Of a stretch of DNA of 64,000 nt, positions 44,785 to 54,345 are shown in pieces. The DNA comes from Blastococcus aurantiacus. Its GTDB lineage: Bacteria > Actinomycetota > Actinomycetes > Mycobacteriales > Geodermatophilaceae. The DNA lies in contig NZ_FNBT01000003.1 of NCBI RefSeq assembly GCF_900102425.1, forward strand, positions 62,001 through 126,000, written 5' to 3'. The position numbers and the translations under genes are program-made. The first letter of the stretch is position 1, and every line of letters starts with the position of its first letter. The notes under the pieces were generated by a model. The model ran no database searches, was not told where the DNA came from, and was given only the letters and a program-made list of their open reading frames with translations.

Positions 44785-46470
44785 TCAGCGGAAGATGATG
44801 TTGAGGATGATGACCATGGCCAGGGAGATGCCGGCCAGCGGCACCGGTGACCGGTACCAGGGCAGGCGGTGCGCCTCGGGATCGGTGCGCTGCTCCTTCG
44901 GCGTCTCGGAGTAGACCAGCCCGACCAGCTGCTCGGCCGGCTTGGGCTGCGTCACCTGCGTGACGACCACGCTGACGACGACGTCGACGACGAACGCGGC
45001 ACCGGCGGCCACGAAGCTGGCGCCCTGGCCCCCGAGCGGGAGCACGCCGAGGGAGACCTCGCCGAACGCGTCCTCGCTCAGCAGCGCGACGGTGACGGCG
45101 GCCAGGGTGCCCGACACCAGGCCGGCCCAACCCGCCGTCGGCGTCATCCGCTTCCAGAACATGCCCAGGATGAACGTGGCGAACAGCGGCGCGTTGAAGA
45201 AGCCGAACAGCGTCTGCAGGTAGTCCATCAGGTTCGTGTAGCCCGACGCGATGAGCGCCGTCCCGATGGCGGTGACCGTCGCACCGACCGTCGCCCAGCG
45301 ACCGACCTTGAGGTAGTACTCGTCGGGCCGGTCCTTCTTCACGTACTGCTGCCACAGGTCGTAGCTGAAGACGGTGTTGAAGGCGGAGATGTTGGCCGCC
45401 ATGCCGGCCATGAAGGCGGCCAGCAGACCGGCGAGCGCGACGCCGAGCAGGCCGTTGGGCAGCACGTCGCTGATCAGGTACAGGATCGAGTTGTTGTAGT
45501 CGAAGTCCTCGTCCCCCGCCGCCTTGGCCTCGACCACCTCCGGCACGAGGACCGTGGCGATGATGCCGGGGATGACCACGATGAACGGCACGAACATCTT
45601 CGGGAACGACCCGATGATCGGCGTCGCCCGCGCGGCGGAGATCGAGTGCGTGGCCATGGCCCGCTGCACCTCGACGAAGTTGGTCGTCCAGTAGCCGAAG
45701 GACAGCACGAACCCGAGGCCGAAGACGATGCCGACGACCGACCAGAACGGGCTCTCGAAGCCGGTCAGCTCGGTGGCCGGCCACGAGGCCAGCATCTCCT
45801 CGTTGCCGGCGTCACGGACGCTGTCGATCAGGCCGCCGATGCCGCCGGCGCGGTGCAGGCCGATCAGGGTCAGCGGCAGCAGCGCGGCGACGATGACGAA
45901 GAACTGCAGGACCTCGTTGTAGATGGCCGCCGACAGTCCGCCGAGGGTGATGTAGCTGAGCACGACGACCGCGGCGACGATCAGCGAGATCCACAGGGGC
46001 CAGCCCAGCAGCAGCTCGACGATGCGGGCCAGCAGGTAGAGGTTGATGCCGGCGATGAGGATCTGCGCGACGGCGAAGCTGAGCGCGTTGACCAGGTGCG
46101 CCCCGGGACCGAACCGGCGGCGCATGTACTCGGGGACGCTGCGGACCTTCGACCCGTAGTAGAAGGGCATCATCACGACGCCCAGGAACAGCATCGCCGG
46201 GACGGCGCCGATCCAGAAGTAGTGCATCGTCGCCATGCCGAACTGGGCCCCGTTGGCCGACATGCCGACGATCTCGACCGCGCCGAGGTTCGCCGAGACG
46301 AAGGCCAGGCCGGTCACCCAGGCCGGCAGCGACCGCCCGGACAGGAAGAAGTCCAGGCTGTCGGAGACCCGGCGCCGGGCGGCGAACCCGATCCCGAGGA
46401 CGACGGCGAAGTACGCCGCGACCAACGCGTAGTCCACGAAATTCGCGTCGAGCTGCAGGGCGTCGTCCAC
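44785..46470 (-). CDS. Sodium/solute symporter (SSS family), probable galactose transporter
   Basis: 561 residues, about 14 helices. The helix 1-2 region has YALVAAYFAVVLGIGFAARR and FLSGRSLPAWVTGLAFVSAN, followed by LGAVEIVGMSANGAQFGMAT, which is close to the SGLT/vSGLT core, and later YITLGGLSAAIYNEVLQFFV. The family couples Na+ to sugar or other solute uptake. Lying in an operon after galT and galK, galactose is the likely substrate (inference). GTG start, 24 bp after galK. Confidence 0.88.
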   Translation of the reverse strand: MDDALQLDANFVDYALVAAYFAVVLGIGFAARRRVSDSLDFFLSGRSLPAWVTGLAFVSANLGAVEIVGMSANGAQFGMATMHYFWIGAVPAMLFLGVVMMPFYYGSKVRSVPEYMRRRFGPGAHLVNALSFAVAQILIAGINLYLLARIVELLLGWPLWISLIVAAVVVLSYITLGGLSAAIYNEVLQFFVIVAALLPLTLIGLHRAGGIGGLIDSVRDAGNEEMLASWPATELTGFESPFWSVVGIVFGLGFVLSFGYWTTNFVEVQRAMATHSISAARATPIIGSFPKMFVPFIVVIPGIIATVLVPEVVEAKAAGDEDFDYNNSILYLISDVLPNGLLGVALAGLLAAFMAGMAANISAFNTVFSYDLWQQYVKKDRPDEYYLKVGRWATVGATVTAIGTALIASGYTNLMDYLQTLFGFFNAPLFATFILGMFWKRMTPTAGWAGLVSGTLAAVTVALLSEDAFGEVSLGVLPLGGQGASFVAAGAAFVVDVVVSVVVTQVTQPKPAEQLVGLVYSETPKEQRTDPEAHRLPWYRSPVPLAGISLAMVIILNIIFR

Positions 46471-46494
46471 GGATGTCCTCTTCTCGGAGTGCGG

Positions 46495-47655
46495 TCAGAC
46501 CAGCCGCCGGGCCCCGGATGAGGGCACGGCGACGAAGGAACGGGGTGCGGGGGCGCCCTCGCGGGCGAAGCGTGCGGTGACGGCGGAGGTGACGGCGTCG
46601 ACGGCGTCCACGTCGACGAGGGCCAGGGCGCTGCCGCCGAACCCCCCGCCCACCATGCGGGCGCCGTGGGCGCCGGCCTCGACGGCCGCCTCGACGCAGG
46701 CGTCGAGCAGCGGGACGGAGACCTCGAAGTCGTCGCGCAGCGAGGCGTGGCCCTCGGTCAGCAGGGGGCCGATCGCCCGCGGGTCGTCCCCCGACCGCAG
46801 GGTGTCCACGACGCGGAGGACGCGGGCGTCCTCGGTCACGACGTGCCGGGCGCGGCGGTGCAGGACCTCGCCCTCGGGCGTCCCGTCGGCCAGCGCCTCC
46901 AGGGCGGCCACGTCGGGGACCTCGCGCAGCAGGTCCACGCCCAGCCGGGATGCAGCCTGCTCGCACTCGCGGCGCCGGTCGCCGTAGCCGCTCTCCGCGT
47001 GGTCGTGGGTGACGCCCGAGTCGACGACCAGCAGGGCCAGTCCGGCGGCGTCCAGGTCGAAGGGCACCTGTTCGGTGCTGCGGTCCCGGGTGTCGAGGAA
47101 CAGCGCCGCGCCGGCCTGGCACAGCACGGACGCGGACTGGTCGAGGATCCCGGTGGGGGCGCCGACGAAGTCGTTCTCCGCCCGCCGGGCCAGGTCGACC
47201 AGGTCGCCGGGACCCAGGTCCAGGCCGAGCAGGTCGCGCAGCGCGAGCGCCACGGCGCACTCCAGCGCCGCCGACGAGGAGAGGCCCGCACCGGCCGGGA
47301 CGTCGCCGTCCACCAGGACGTCCAGCCCGCCCGGCACGTGCCCGGAGAGCTCGTGCACGACCCCGGCGACGTACCCGGCCCAGCCCGACGGCGTGCCCTG
47401 CGTCAGGTCGGCCACGGCCACGTCGGCGTCGTCGTCCGGGTGCTGCAGGGAGCGGAGGACCAGGCGGCCGTCGTCGCGCCGGGCCACCGCCGCCCGCGTC
47501 GTGTGCGGGAGGGCGATGGGCAGCACGAAGCCGCCGTTGTAGTCGGTGTGCTCGCCGATCACGTTGAGCCGGCCGGGCGCCGCCCAGACCCCCTCCGGGG
47601 ACCGGCCGAACCGTTCCGCGAAGGCGTCGGCCGCCCGGGTCGCCGCGTCGCTCAT
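46495..47655 (-). CDS. galK: Galactokinase
   Basis: 386 residues. GRLNVIGEHTDYNGGFVLPI is the galactokinase signature, GAGLSSSAALECAVALAL the GHMP ATP loop and MVGGGFGGSALALVDVD the third motif. It phosphorylates galactose to galactose-1-phosphate in the Leloir pathway. The ATG overlaps the galT stop (ATGA). Confidence 0.96.
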   Translation of the reverse strand: MSDAATRAADAFAERFGRSPEGVWAAPGRLNVIGEHTDYNGGFVLPIALPHTTRAAVARRDDGRLVLRSLQHPDDDADVAVADLTQGTPSGWAGYVAGVVHELSGHVPGGLDVLVDGDVPAGAGLSSSAALECAVALALRDLLGLDLGPGDLVDLARRAENDFVGAPTGILDQSASVLCQAGAALFLDTRDRSTEQVPFDLDAAGLALLVVDSGVTHDHAESGYGDRRRECEQAASRLGVDLLREVPDVAALEALADGTPEGEVLHRRARHVVTEDARVLRVVDTLRSGDDPRAIGPLLTEGHASLRDDFEVSVPLLDACVEAAVEAGAHGARMVGGGFGGSALALVDVDAVDAVTSAVTARFAREGAPAPRSFVAVPSSGARRLV

Positions 47656-48740
47656 GGGAGCACCACGGCCCGCAGCTGCTCGGCGACGTCCTCCGGATTG
47701 GTGTCGGTGATGAACGCCCCCATGCCCGACTCCGACCCCGCCAGGTACTTGAGCTTGCCCGGAGCGCGCCGCAGGGAGAACAGCTGCAGGTGCAGCCACC
47801 ACTCGTCGCGGGCGCGCGTGGGCGCCTGGTTCCAGGAGGCGATGTAGGGCATCGGGGTGTCGAAGCGGTGCGCGAAGCGGCCCAGCACGTCGAGGTAGAC
47901 GGCCACGAAGGCGTCCCGCTCGTCGTCGGTCAGCGCCGGCAGGTCGGGCACCCGGCGGGTCGGGAACAACTGCACCTCGTAGGGCCAGCGCGCCGCGGCC
48001 GGCACGAACGCCGTCCAGTGCTCGTTCTGCGCGACCACCCGGGGACCGGACCGCTCGGCGGCCACGACCTCGCCGAACAGGTCGCCGCCGGTGGCCTCCC
48101 GGTGGCGGCGGACCGAGCCGAGCACCTTCTCCACCCGTGCGGGCACGAACGGGTAGGCGTAGATCTGCCCGTGCGGGTGGGAGAGCGTCACCCCGATCTC
48201 CTCGCCGTGGTTCTCGAAGACGAAGACCTGCTCGACGCCGTCGATGCCGGACAGCTCCGCGGTCCGCTCGGCCCACACGTCCACGACCAGGCGCGCGCGG
48301 GCGGCCCCCAGCTCGGCGAAGTCGCGGTCGTGGTCGCTGGTGAAGACGACGACCTCGCAGCGGCCGAACCCGGGGCGCAGCTCGGCGAGCGGTGCTCCCG
48401 GGGCGCTCGGCGGGACGTCCCGCTCGACGCCGGTGGCCAGCGACGGGAAACGGTTCTCGAACGCGACGACCTGGTAGTCGGCGTCCGGGATCTCCGTGGG
48501 CCGCCCGGGCCGCGACGGGCACAGGGGGCACTGGTGGGCCGGCGGGAGGAAGGTGCGGCTCTGCCGGTGGGAGGCGATGACGACCCACTCGCCGAGCAGC
48601 GCGTCCCAGCGCAGCTGCGAGTGGGTGGAGACCGGCGGCAGGTCGCGGGTGTCGGCGGCCTCGTGGGCCGACGGCGACGGCCCGTCGTCGAAGTAGAGGA
48701 TCTCCCGGCCATCGGCCAGGCGACGACTGGTCCGGATCAC
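47652..48740 (-). CDS. galT: Galactose-1-phosphate uridylyltransferase
   Basis: 362 residues. Zinc site CPLCPSRPGRPTEIPDADYQ, AFENRFPSLATG and the catalytic His-Pro-His in GVTLSHPHGQIYAYPFVPAR are present. It swaps UMP between UDP-glucose and galactose-1-phosphate. GTG at 48740 is used because AGGAGG lies 10 bases upstream; an ATG at 48776 is also in frame. TAGCGT on the minus strand at about 48803-48808 may be the operon's -10. No galE is in the window. Confidence 0.94.
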   Translation of the reverse strand: MIRTSRRLADGREILYFDDGPSPSAHEAADTRDLPPVSTHSQLRWDALLGEWVVIASHRQSRTFLPPAHQCPLCPSRPGRPTEIPDADYQVVAFENRFPSLATGVERDVPPSAPGAPLAELRPGFGRCEVVVFTSDHDRDFAELGAARARLVVDVWAERTAELSGIDGVEQVFVFENHGEEIGVTLSHPHGQIYAYPFVPARVEKVLGSVRRHREATGGDLFGEVVAAERSGPRVVAQNEHWTAFVPAAARWPYEVQLFPTRRVPDLPALTDDERDAFVAVYLDVLGRFAHRFDTPMPYIASWNQAPTRARDEWWLHLQLFSLRRAPGKLKYLAGSESGMGAFITDTNPEDVAEQLRAVVLP

Positions 48741-48912
48741 CGTGGAAGCGCCTCCTGCACAGGTCAGGCGGCTCATCACCGTCCGTGAGCGGCCGTCGAA
48801 GACGCTAGACCTCCCCGTCGTCCCAGGCCACGCCACCTGGTGCTCCGGTTCACCCGGTCGCGCTAGGTTCCGCGTCACACCACCTCCCGCGACCCTCGAC
48901 GAGAACGGGCCC

Positions 48913-51366
48913 ATGACGAACCCCGCCGCACCGACGGACACCCAGCTCGGCGACGCCCTGGCCGCGCTCTCCCTCGAGGAGAAGGTCCAGCTGCTCACCG
49001 GGCGCGACTTCTGGACCACCTGGCCGCTGGACCGGATCGGCCTGCGCCGCATCCTGGTGTCCGACGGCCCCTCCGGGGTGCGGGGCGAGACGTGGGACGA
49101 GCGCGACCCCTCGCTCAACCTGCCCTCGGCCACCGCCCTGGCCTCCTCCTGGGATCCCGCCATCGCCCGGCGGTACGGGGCTGCGGCGGCGGTCGAGGCC
49201 CGGCGCAAGGGCGTCGACGTCGTGCTCGGCCCCACCATCAACCTGCACCGCTCCCCGCTCGGCGGCCGGCACTTCGAGTGCTTCAGCGAGGACCCGGTGC
49301 TCACCGCGGATCTCGCGGCCGCCTACGTCCAGGGCGTGCAGGTCAACGGCGTCGGGGCGACGCCGAAGCACTACATCGCCAACGACTTCGAGACCGAGCG
49401 CTTCACCGTCGACGTCCGCGCCGACGACCGCACCCTCCGTGAGCTGTACCTGCTGGCCTTCGAGAAGGCGGTGGTCCAGGCCCGCGCCTGGCTGGTCATG
49501 AGCTCCTACAACTCCATCAACGGCACCACGGCCAGCGAGAACCCGCTGCTGGAGACGCCGCTGAACAGCGAGTGGGGCTTCGACGGCGTCGTCATCAGCG
49601 ACTGGACCGGCGTCCGCAGCCTGGAGAGCGCCCGGGCCTCGCAGGACCTGGTCATGCCCGGGCCCCAGGGACCGTGGGGCGACGCGCTGGTCGCCGCCGT
49701 GCGTGCCGGGGAGATCGACGAGTCCGTCGTCGACCGGAAGGTGCTGCGCATCCTCCTGCTCGCCCAGCGCGTCGGGGCCCTGCCCGGCACGCAGCCTGCC
49801 GAGCCCGTCCTCGTGGAGGACGGCGTCGCGCTCGCCCGCGAGGCCGCGGTGGAGGGCACCGTGCTGCTGGAGAACCGCGGCGAGCTGCCGTGGGACGCAT
49901 CGACGCTGCGCTCGGTCGCCGTCATCGGCAACAACGCCTCGGCCGCCCGGACGCAGGGCGGCGGCAGCGCCACGGTGATCCCGGCGTACACCGTCTCGCC
50001 GCTCGAGGGGCTGCGCGCCGCCCTCCCTGGCGTGGACGTGAGCTACTCCGTCGGTGCGGTGGTGCAGGACGGTGTCGCCGAGCTGCCGCTGCGCGAGTTG
50101 ACCCACCCGGTCAGCGGCGTCCCCGGCCTGCAGGCCCGCTTCCTGGCCGAGGACGGCGCGGAGCTGCTGGTCGAGGACCGCCGCTCCAGCAACCTCGTCT
50201 ACTTCGGCGGCGACGCCCCGATCGAGGCGGGGGCGGAGTTCGAGCTGACCACCCGGTGGACGCCGTCGGACAGCGGCGTCGTCCGGCTGGGCGTCGGCCT
50301 GATCGGCACCGTCCGGCTCTACGTCGACGACGAAGTGCTGGTCGACGAGCGGCTCCGGACGAGCGACGCCGCCCTGGGCGCGGCGTTCACCAACCCGCCG
50401 ACCGCGACGGCCGAGGTGCAGGTCACCGCCGGGACACCGGTCGACCTCCGGCTTGTCTACGACCTGCGCCGCCGCACGGGCTTCGGGGCCCGCGCCATGT
50501 CGCTGCGCCTGGGCACCCGGCCGACCGGGGCCGACGCCGACGCGCTCATCGCCGAGGCCGCCCGGGCCGCCGCCGCGGCCGACGTCGCCCTGGTCGTCGT
50601 CGGCACCAACTCGATCGTGGAGTCCGAGGGCTACGACCGGTCGACGCTCGCGCTCCCCGGCCGGCAGGACGACCTCGTCCGCGCCGTCGTGGCGGCCAAC
50701 CCCCGCACCGTGGTGCTGGTGAACGCCGGCGCACCGGTGCTGCTGCCGTGGCGGGACGACGTCGCCGCCCTCCTGCTCGGCTGGTTCGGCGGGCAGGAGT
50801 TCGGCAACGCGGTCGCCGAGGTGCTGCTGGGGGTGGCCGAGCCGGGCGGGCGGCTGCCAACCACCTGGCCGGCCGCCGAGGCCGACGTCCCGGTGCTCTC
50901 CTGCACCCCGGTCGACGGGGCGCTGGAGTACGCGGAGGGCATCCACATCGGCTACCGCGCGTGGCTCAAGGAGGACACCGCTCCCGCCTACTGGTTCGGC
51001 AGCGGCCGCGGCTACGCGCAGATCGACCTGACCGGGGTCGAGGCCCCGGCGGACGCCCGGGCCGGCGAGGTCGTGACGGTGACCGTCGAGGTGGTCAACC
51101 GCAGCGACCGCGACGGCAAGCAGGTCGTGCAGGTCTACGCCGAGCGCCCCGGCTCCGTCGTCGACCGGCCGGTGCGCTGGCTGGTGGGCTCGGCTCCGGT
51201 GCGGGTGCCGGCGGGAGCCACGGCGAGCGTGCCGGTGGAGCTGCACACGCGCCTGCTGGCGCACTGGGCCGACGGCTGGCAGTACGAGCCGGGCGCCTAC
51301 CGGCTGCGCGTGGGCACGAGCGCGGTGGACCTCCCCCTGGAGGCGACGCTCGACCTCGGCGTCTGA
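48913..51366 (+). CDS. Glycoside hydrolase family 3 enzyme with PA14 insert
   Basis: 817 residues. GH3 N-terminal barrel: LVSDGPSGVRGETWDERDPS, GPTINLHRSPLGGRHFECFS, PKHYIANDFETERFTVD and the nucleophile Asp near residue 229 in GFDGVVISDWTGV. A PA14 domain occupies about 395-535 (GLQARFLAEDGAELLVEDRR to VGLIGTVRLYVDDEVLVDER). The second GH3 domain and a fibronectin-like C-terminus follow. There is no signal peptide, so it acts on imported oligosaccharides. PA14-containing GH3 enzymes are usually beta-glucosidases; given the gal operon next door, a galactose-releasing activity is possible (inference). Confidence 0.9.
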   Translation: MTNPAAPTDTQLGDALAALSLEEKVQLLTGRDFWTTWPLDRIGLRRILVSDGPSGVRGETWDERDPSLNLPSATALASSWDPAIARRYGAAAAVEARRKGVDVVLGPTINLHRSPLGGRHFECFSEDPVLTADLAAAYVQGVQVNGVGATPKHYIANDFETERFTVDVRADDRTLRELYLLAFEKAVVQARAWLVMSSYNSINGTTASENPLLETPLNSEWGFDGVVISDWTGVRSLESARASQDLVMPGPQGPWGDALVAAVRAGEIDESVVDRKVLRILLLAQRVGALPGTQPAEPVLVEDGVALAREAAVEGTVLLENRGELPWDASTLRSVAVIGNNASAARTQGGGSATVIPAYTVSPLEGLRAALPGVDVSYSVGAVVQDGVAELPLRELTHPVSGVPGLQARFLAEDGAELLVEDRRSSNLVYFGGDAPIEAGAEFELTTRWTPSDSGVVRLGVGLIGTVRLYVDDEVLVDERLRTSDAALGAAFTNPPTATAEVQVTAGTPVDLRLVYDLRRRTGFGARAMSLRLGTRPTGADADALIAEAARAAAAADVALVVVGTNSIVESEGYDRSTLALPGRQDDLVRAVVAANPRTVVLVNAGAPVLLPWRDDVAALLLGWFGGQEFGNAVAEVLLGVAEPGGRLPTTWPAAEADVPVLSCTPVDGALEYAEGIHIGYRAWLKEDTAPAYWFGSGRGYAQIDLTGVEAPADARAGEVVTVTVEVVNRSDRDGKQVVQVYAERPGSVVDRPVRWLVGSAPVRVPAGATASVPVELHTRLLAHWADGWQYEPGAYRLRVGTSAVDLPLEATLDLGV

Positions 51367-51380
51367 GCCCGGAACGTGCG

Positions 51381-51412
51381 AGAGCCCCCGACCGGTTCCG
51401 GTCGGGGGCTCT
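51381..51412. terminator. Terminator after tRNA-Glu copy 1 (also after the GH3 gene)
   Basis: AGAGCCCCCGACCGG and its reverse complement flank a TT, giving a very strong GC stem. It lies 8 bp past the 3' end of the first tRNA-Glu on the minus strand and 15 bp past the GH3 stop on the plus strand, so it can serve both. It is nearly identical to the hairpin at 51552-51587. Confidence 0.85.
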
Positions 51413-51420
51413 CTGCGCTG

Positions 51421-51493
51421 TAGCCCCGAAGGGATTCGAACCCTCGCTACCGCCGTGAGAGGGCGGCGTCCTAGGCCGCTAGACGACGGGGCC
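51421..51493 (-). tRNA. tRNA-Glu(CUC), copy 1
   Basis: 73 nt on the minus strand. The acceptor stem GGCCCCG pairs with CGGGGCU (one G-U), the D arm contains GGCCTAGG, the anticodon stem CCGCC/GGCGG encloses CTCTCAC with anticodon CUC (reads GAG), and the T arm has GAGGG-TTCGAAT-CCCTT. CCA is not encoded. It differs from copy 2 by one base in the D loop. Confidence 0.95.
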
Positions 51494-51551
51494 GGACATC
51501 GGAGATTCTGCCATGCCCGCCCGGACCGCACGCACGGGGGCCGCAGAAGTG

Positions 51552-51587
51552 CGAGAGCCCCCGACCGATGCCGGTCGGGGGCTCTCG
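51552..51587. terminator. Terminator after tRNA-Glu copy 2
   Basis: A perfect 16-bp stem (CGAGAGCCCCCGACCG and complement) with loop ATGC, 6 bp past the 3' end of the second tRNA-Glu. Its sequence repeats the hairpin at 51381-51412, so tRNA plus terminator were duplicated together. Confidence 0.85.
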
Positions 51588-51593
51588 TGTGCG

Positions 51594-51666
51594 TAGCCCC
51601 GAAGGGATTCGAACCCTCGCTACCGCCGTGAGAGGGCGGCGTCCTGGGCCGCTAGACGACGGGGCC
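51594..51666 (-). tRNA. tRNA-Glu(CUC), copy 2
   Basis: 73 nt, same structure as copy 1: acceptor GGCCCCG/CGGGGCU, anticodon CUC, T loop TTCGAAT. The D loop has GGCCCAGG in place of GGCCTAGG. On the minus strand it lies upstream of copy 1 and downstream of tRNA-Gln. CCA is not encoded. Confidence 0.95.
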
Positions 51667-51736
51667 GTGCAGTGCTGCGATCGTGCTCCAGCGGAGGTGC
51701 TGGCCAATCTTCGGTAGAAGCTGTGCCATCGCCTCG

Positions 51737-51808
51737 CTGGGGTACCAGGACTCGAACCTAGACTAACGGAACCAGAAACCGTCGGGCTGCCAATTACCCC
51801 ATACCCCA
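51737..51808 (-). tRNA. tRNA-Gln(CUG)
   Basis: 72 nt. Acceptor TGGGGTA/TACCCCA, discriminator G, anticodon loop TTCTGGT with CUG (reads CAG), T arm CTAGG-TTCGAGT-CCTGG. CGA rather than CCA follows. tRNA-Glu and tRNA-Gln next to gltX is also the order in M. tuberculosis. Confidence 0.95.
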
Positions 51809-51871
51809 TGGGCCGTTCTCACGGCGCCGAGAACACGATACCCGACGGTCGGCCGGGCCGGTGCACCCCCC

Positions 51872-52864
51872 TCAGGTCCGCGCGCCCCGGCGGGCGGCCA
51901 GGGCGACGAAGGCGGCCAGCCCCACGACGCCGACCAGCGCGAACGCCTGGCCCGGGCCGTCGGACCCCAGTCCCGGGACGGCGTCCTCACCCAGGACGGC
52001 CCCGAGCAGCAGGACCACGACCGCGACCACCACGTGCAGCGCGATCGCCGCCTCCACGCCGCCGGTGAGCGCCACGGCGGCCGAGGCGGCCAGCCCCAGC
52101 GCGACGCGGCCGAGGAAGCCCGTCAGGTCGTCGGTGCCGTACGCGGCAGCCCACAGCAGCGAGGTGACGACGGCGGCGACGACGGCCCCGGCCCGCGGTC
52201 GGCCGATCCAGGCCGCCACCGCCTGGGCGAGGTACCCGCGGAACAGGACCTCCTCCGCGGCGGCCCGCAGCGGCACCGTGAGCAGCCCCACGAGCAGCAC
52301 CCACGGCAGCTCCGCCACGTGACCGGGCACCTCCCGGTCGGCCAGCAGGACGGCGCCCGCGACCCCCAGCGCCACGTTCGCGCCGGCGGTGGCGAGCGCG
52401 ACCAGCAGCAACCGGCGCAGCAGGGGCACGCGCAGCCGGCCCGCCACCGAGAGCCCGCGGCCTGGACCCACGCCGTGGGCGATCGGCCAGGCCAGGAGCA
52501 CCGCCGGCAGCGCGACGGCCAGGAACAGGTCCGTGACCAGGAGGCCGCGCCAGCTCAGCGGTACGGGATCGAGGTCGGCACCGGTGCCGGTGAGGACGTG
52601 GGTGATGCGGGTCAGCACCAGGGCGATGCCGAGCAGGAAGGCGATGACCGCCACCCCCGCCAGCGGCCGCCACCACGCCCAGGAGGCGCCGCGCATGGCC
52701 AGCAGGAAGGGCGTCGGACCGGCCGGCTCCGGCGCCTCGGGCCCGGCGTCCCCCTCCGGCGTCGCGGCCGGGGCGCGCAGCTCCGCCGACGGCGCCCGCG
52801 TGGGCGGCGGTCCGGCGTAGGGCTCGAGGTCCCGTTCGCGCTCCTCCGGCCCCGCGGCGGTCAT
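51872..52864 (-). CDS. CPBP family intramembrane metalloprotease (CAAX-protease-like)
   Basis: 330 residues. A Pro/Ala/Glu-rich cytoplasmic N-terminus (~65 residues) precedes about eight helices. The catalytic motif is [20 protein letters not shown] (Glu-Glu-x3-Arg), and [15 protein letters not shown] supplies the later His. Bacterial CPBP proteins process or protect against peptides; the target is unknown. The ATG overlaps the gltX stop (ATGA). Confidence 0.88.
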   Translation of the reverse strand: MTAAGPEERERDLEPYAGPPPTRAPSAELRAPAATPEGDAGPEAPEPAGPTPFLLAMRGASWAWWRPLAGVAVIAFLLGIALVLTRITHVLTGTGADLDPVPLSWRGLLVTDLFLAVALPAVLLAWPIAHGVGPGRGLSVAGRLRVPLLRRLLLVALATAGANVALGVAGAVLLADREVPGHVAELPWVLLVGLLTVPLRAAAEEVLFRGYLAQAVAAWIGRPRAGAVVAAVVTSLLWAAAYGTDDLTGFLGRVALGLAASAAVALTGGVEAAIALHVVVAVVVLLLGAVLGEDAVPGLGSDGPGQAFALVGVVGLAAFVALAARRGART

Positions 52865-54345
52865 CCGCCGGCGATCTCGCGCGCCCCGGCGAGCCGGGCG
52901 AGGGTGCGCTCGCGCCCGAGCAGCTCCATCGACTCGTACAGCGGCGGGGAGACGGTGCGGCCGCTGACGGCGACGCGGACCGGGCCGAAGGCCTGCCGAG
53001 GCTTGAGCCCGAGCCCGTCGACGAGTGCCGACTTCAGCGCCGCCTCGATGCCGGGCGTGCTCCACTCCGCCAGCTCCTGCAGCGACGTCGTCGCGGCGTC
53101 GAGCACGGCGGCGGCGCTCTCGCCCGACAGCTGCTTCTCGGCGGCGGCCGGCTCGATCTCGACCTCGTCGACGAAGAGGAAGCGCAGCAGGCCGACGGCC
53201 TCGGACAGCACGATCATCCGCTCCTGGGCCATGGGTGCGATGGCGGCCAGGACGCGCTGCTGCTCCTCGGTCGGCGGGTCGGCGACCAGACCGGCGTCGG
53301 CGAGGTACGGGACGACCCGGTCGGTGAACTCCTCGACCGGCAAGGCACGCAGGTGCGTGGCGTTGATGGCCTCGGCCTTCTTCAGGTCGAAGCGCGCCGG
53401 GTTGGCGCTGACCCGGGTGACGTCGAAGGCCTCGACCATCTCGGCGGTGGAGAAGATGTCGCGGTCCTCGGCGATCGACCAGCCCAGCAGCGCCAGGTAG
53501 TTGGCAAAGCCCTCGGGCAGGAAGCCTCGTTCGCGGTAGACGTCGAGGTTGGACTGCGGGTCGCGCTTGGAGAGCTTCTTGCTGCCCTCACCGGTGACGT
53601 AGGGCAGGTGACCGAAGCGCGGGGTGCCCTGGGCGACGCCGATCTCGGTCAGGGCGGCGTAGAGCGCCAGCTGGCGAGGCGTGGAGGGCAGCAGGTCCTC
53701 GCCGCGCAGCACGTCGGTGATCTGCATCAGCGCGTCGTCGACCGGGTTCACGAACGGGTACAGCGGGGCGCCGTTGCCACGCACGAGGACGTAGTCGGGC
53801 ACCGAGCCCGCGGCGAAGCGCACCTCGCCGCGCACCAGGTCGGTCCAGACGAGGTCCTCGTCGGGCATCCGCAGCCGCAGCACGGGCGAGCGGCCCTCGT
53901 CGCGGAAGGCGGCCTTCTGCGCGTCGGTGAGGAAGCGGTCGTGGTTGTCGTAGCCCAGCTTCGGGTCCTGGCCGGCGGCGCGGCGGCGCGCGTCGACCTC
54001 CTCGTTGGTCGAGAACGACTCGTAGGCGTGGCCGGACTCGAGCAGCTTGGCGGCCACGTCGCGGTAGATCTCGAAGCGCTCCGACTGCCGGTAGGGCCCG
54101 AACGGGCCCCCGACCTCGGGGCCCTCGTCCCACTCCAGCCCGAGCCAGCGCAGGCAGTCGAGCAGGTGCCGGTAGGACTCCTCGGAGTCGCGGGCGGCGT
54201 CGGTGTCCTCGATGCGGAAGACGAAGGTTCCGCCGGTGTGCCGGGCGTGCGCCCAGTTGAACAGCGCCGTCCGCATGAGGCCGACGTGCACCATGCCGGT
54301 CGGCGACGGGCAGAACCGCGTGCGCACCGGATGGGGAGCGGTCAT
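52861..54345 (-). CDS. gltX: Glutamyl-tRNA synthetase
   Basis: 494 residues. The class I HIGH motif appears as [40 protein letters not shown] follows, and the KMSKS-type loop is [16 protein letters not shown]. It charges tRNA-Glu, two copies of which lie about 1.2 kb downstream on the same strand. Without GlnRS in sight, it may also charge tRNA-Gln for later amidation, as in many actinobacteria (inference). The ATG overlaps the FAH-like stop. Confidence 0.96.
   Translation of the reverse strand: MTAPHPVRTRFCPSPTGMVHVGLMRTALFNWAHARHTGGTFVFRIEDTDAARDSEESYRHLLDCLRWLGLEWDEGPEVGGPFGPYRQSERFEIYRDVAAKLLESGHAYESFSTNEEVDARRRAAGQDPKLGYDNHDRFLTDAQKAAFRDEGRSPVLRLRMPDEDLVWTDLVRGEVRFAAGSVPDYVLVRGNGAPLYPFVNPVDDALMQITDVLRGEDLLPSTPRQLALYAALTEIGVAQGTPRFGHLPYVTGEGSKKLSKRDPQSNLDVYRERGFLPEGFANYLALLGWSIAEDRDIFSTAEMVEAFDVTRVSANPARFDLKKAEAINATHLRALPVEEFTDRVVPYLADAGLVADPPTEEQQRVLAAIAPMAQERMIVLSEAVGLLRFLFVDEVEIEPAAAEKQLSGESAAAVLDAATTSLQELAEWSTPGIEAALKSALVDGLGLKPRQAFGPVRVAVSGRTVSPPLYESMELLGRERTLARLAGAREIAGG

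Noticed and set aside
44869-46521. A 550-codon plus-strand frame opposite the symporter
   Set aside because: It is Asp/Gln/Arg/His-rich with no family likeness, while the symporter's helices are clear on the other strand.
48850-51531. A long minus-strand frame opposite the GH3 gene
   Set aside because: It runs through a terminator and a tRNA gene and has no domain pattern.
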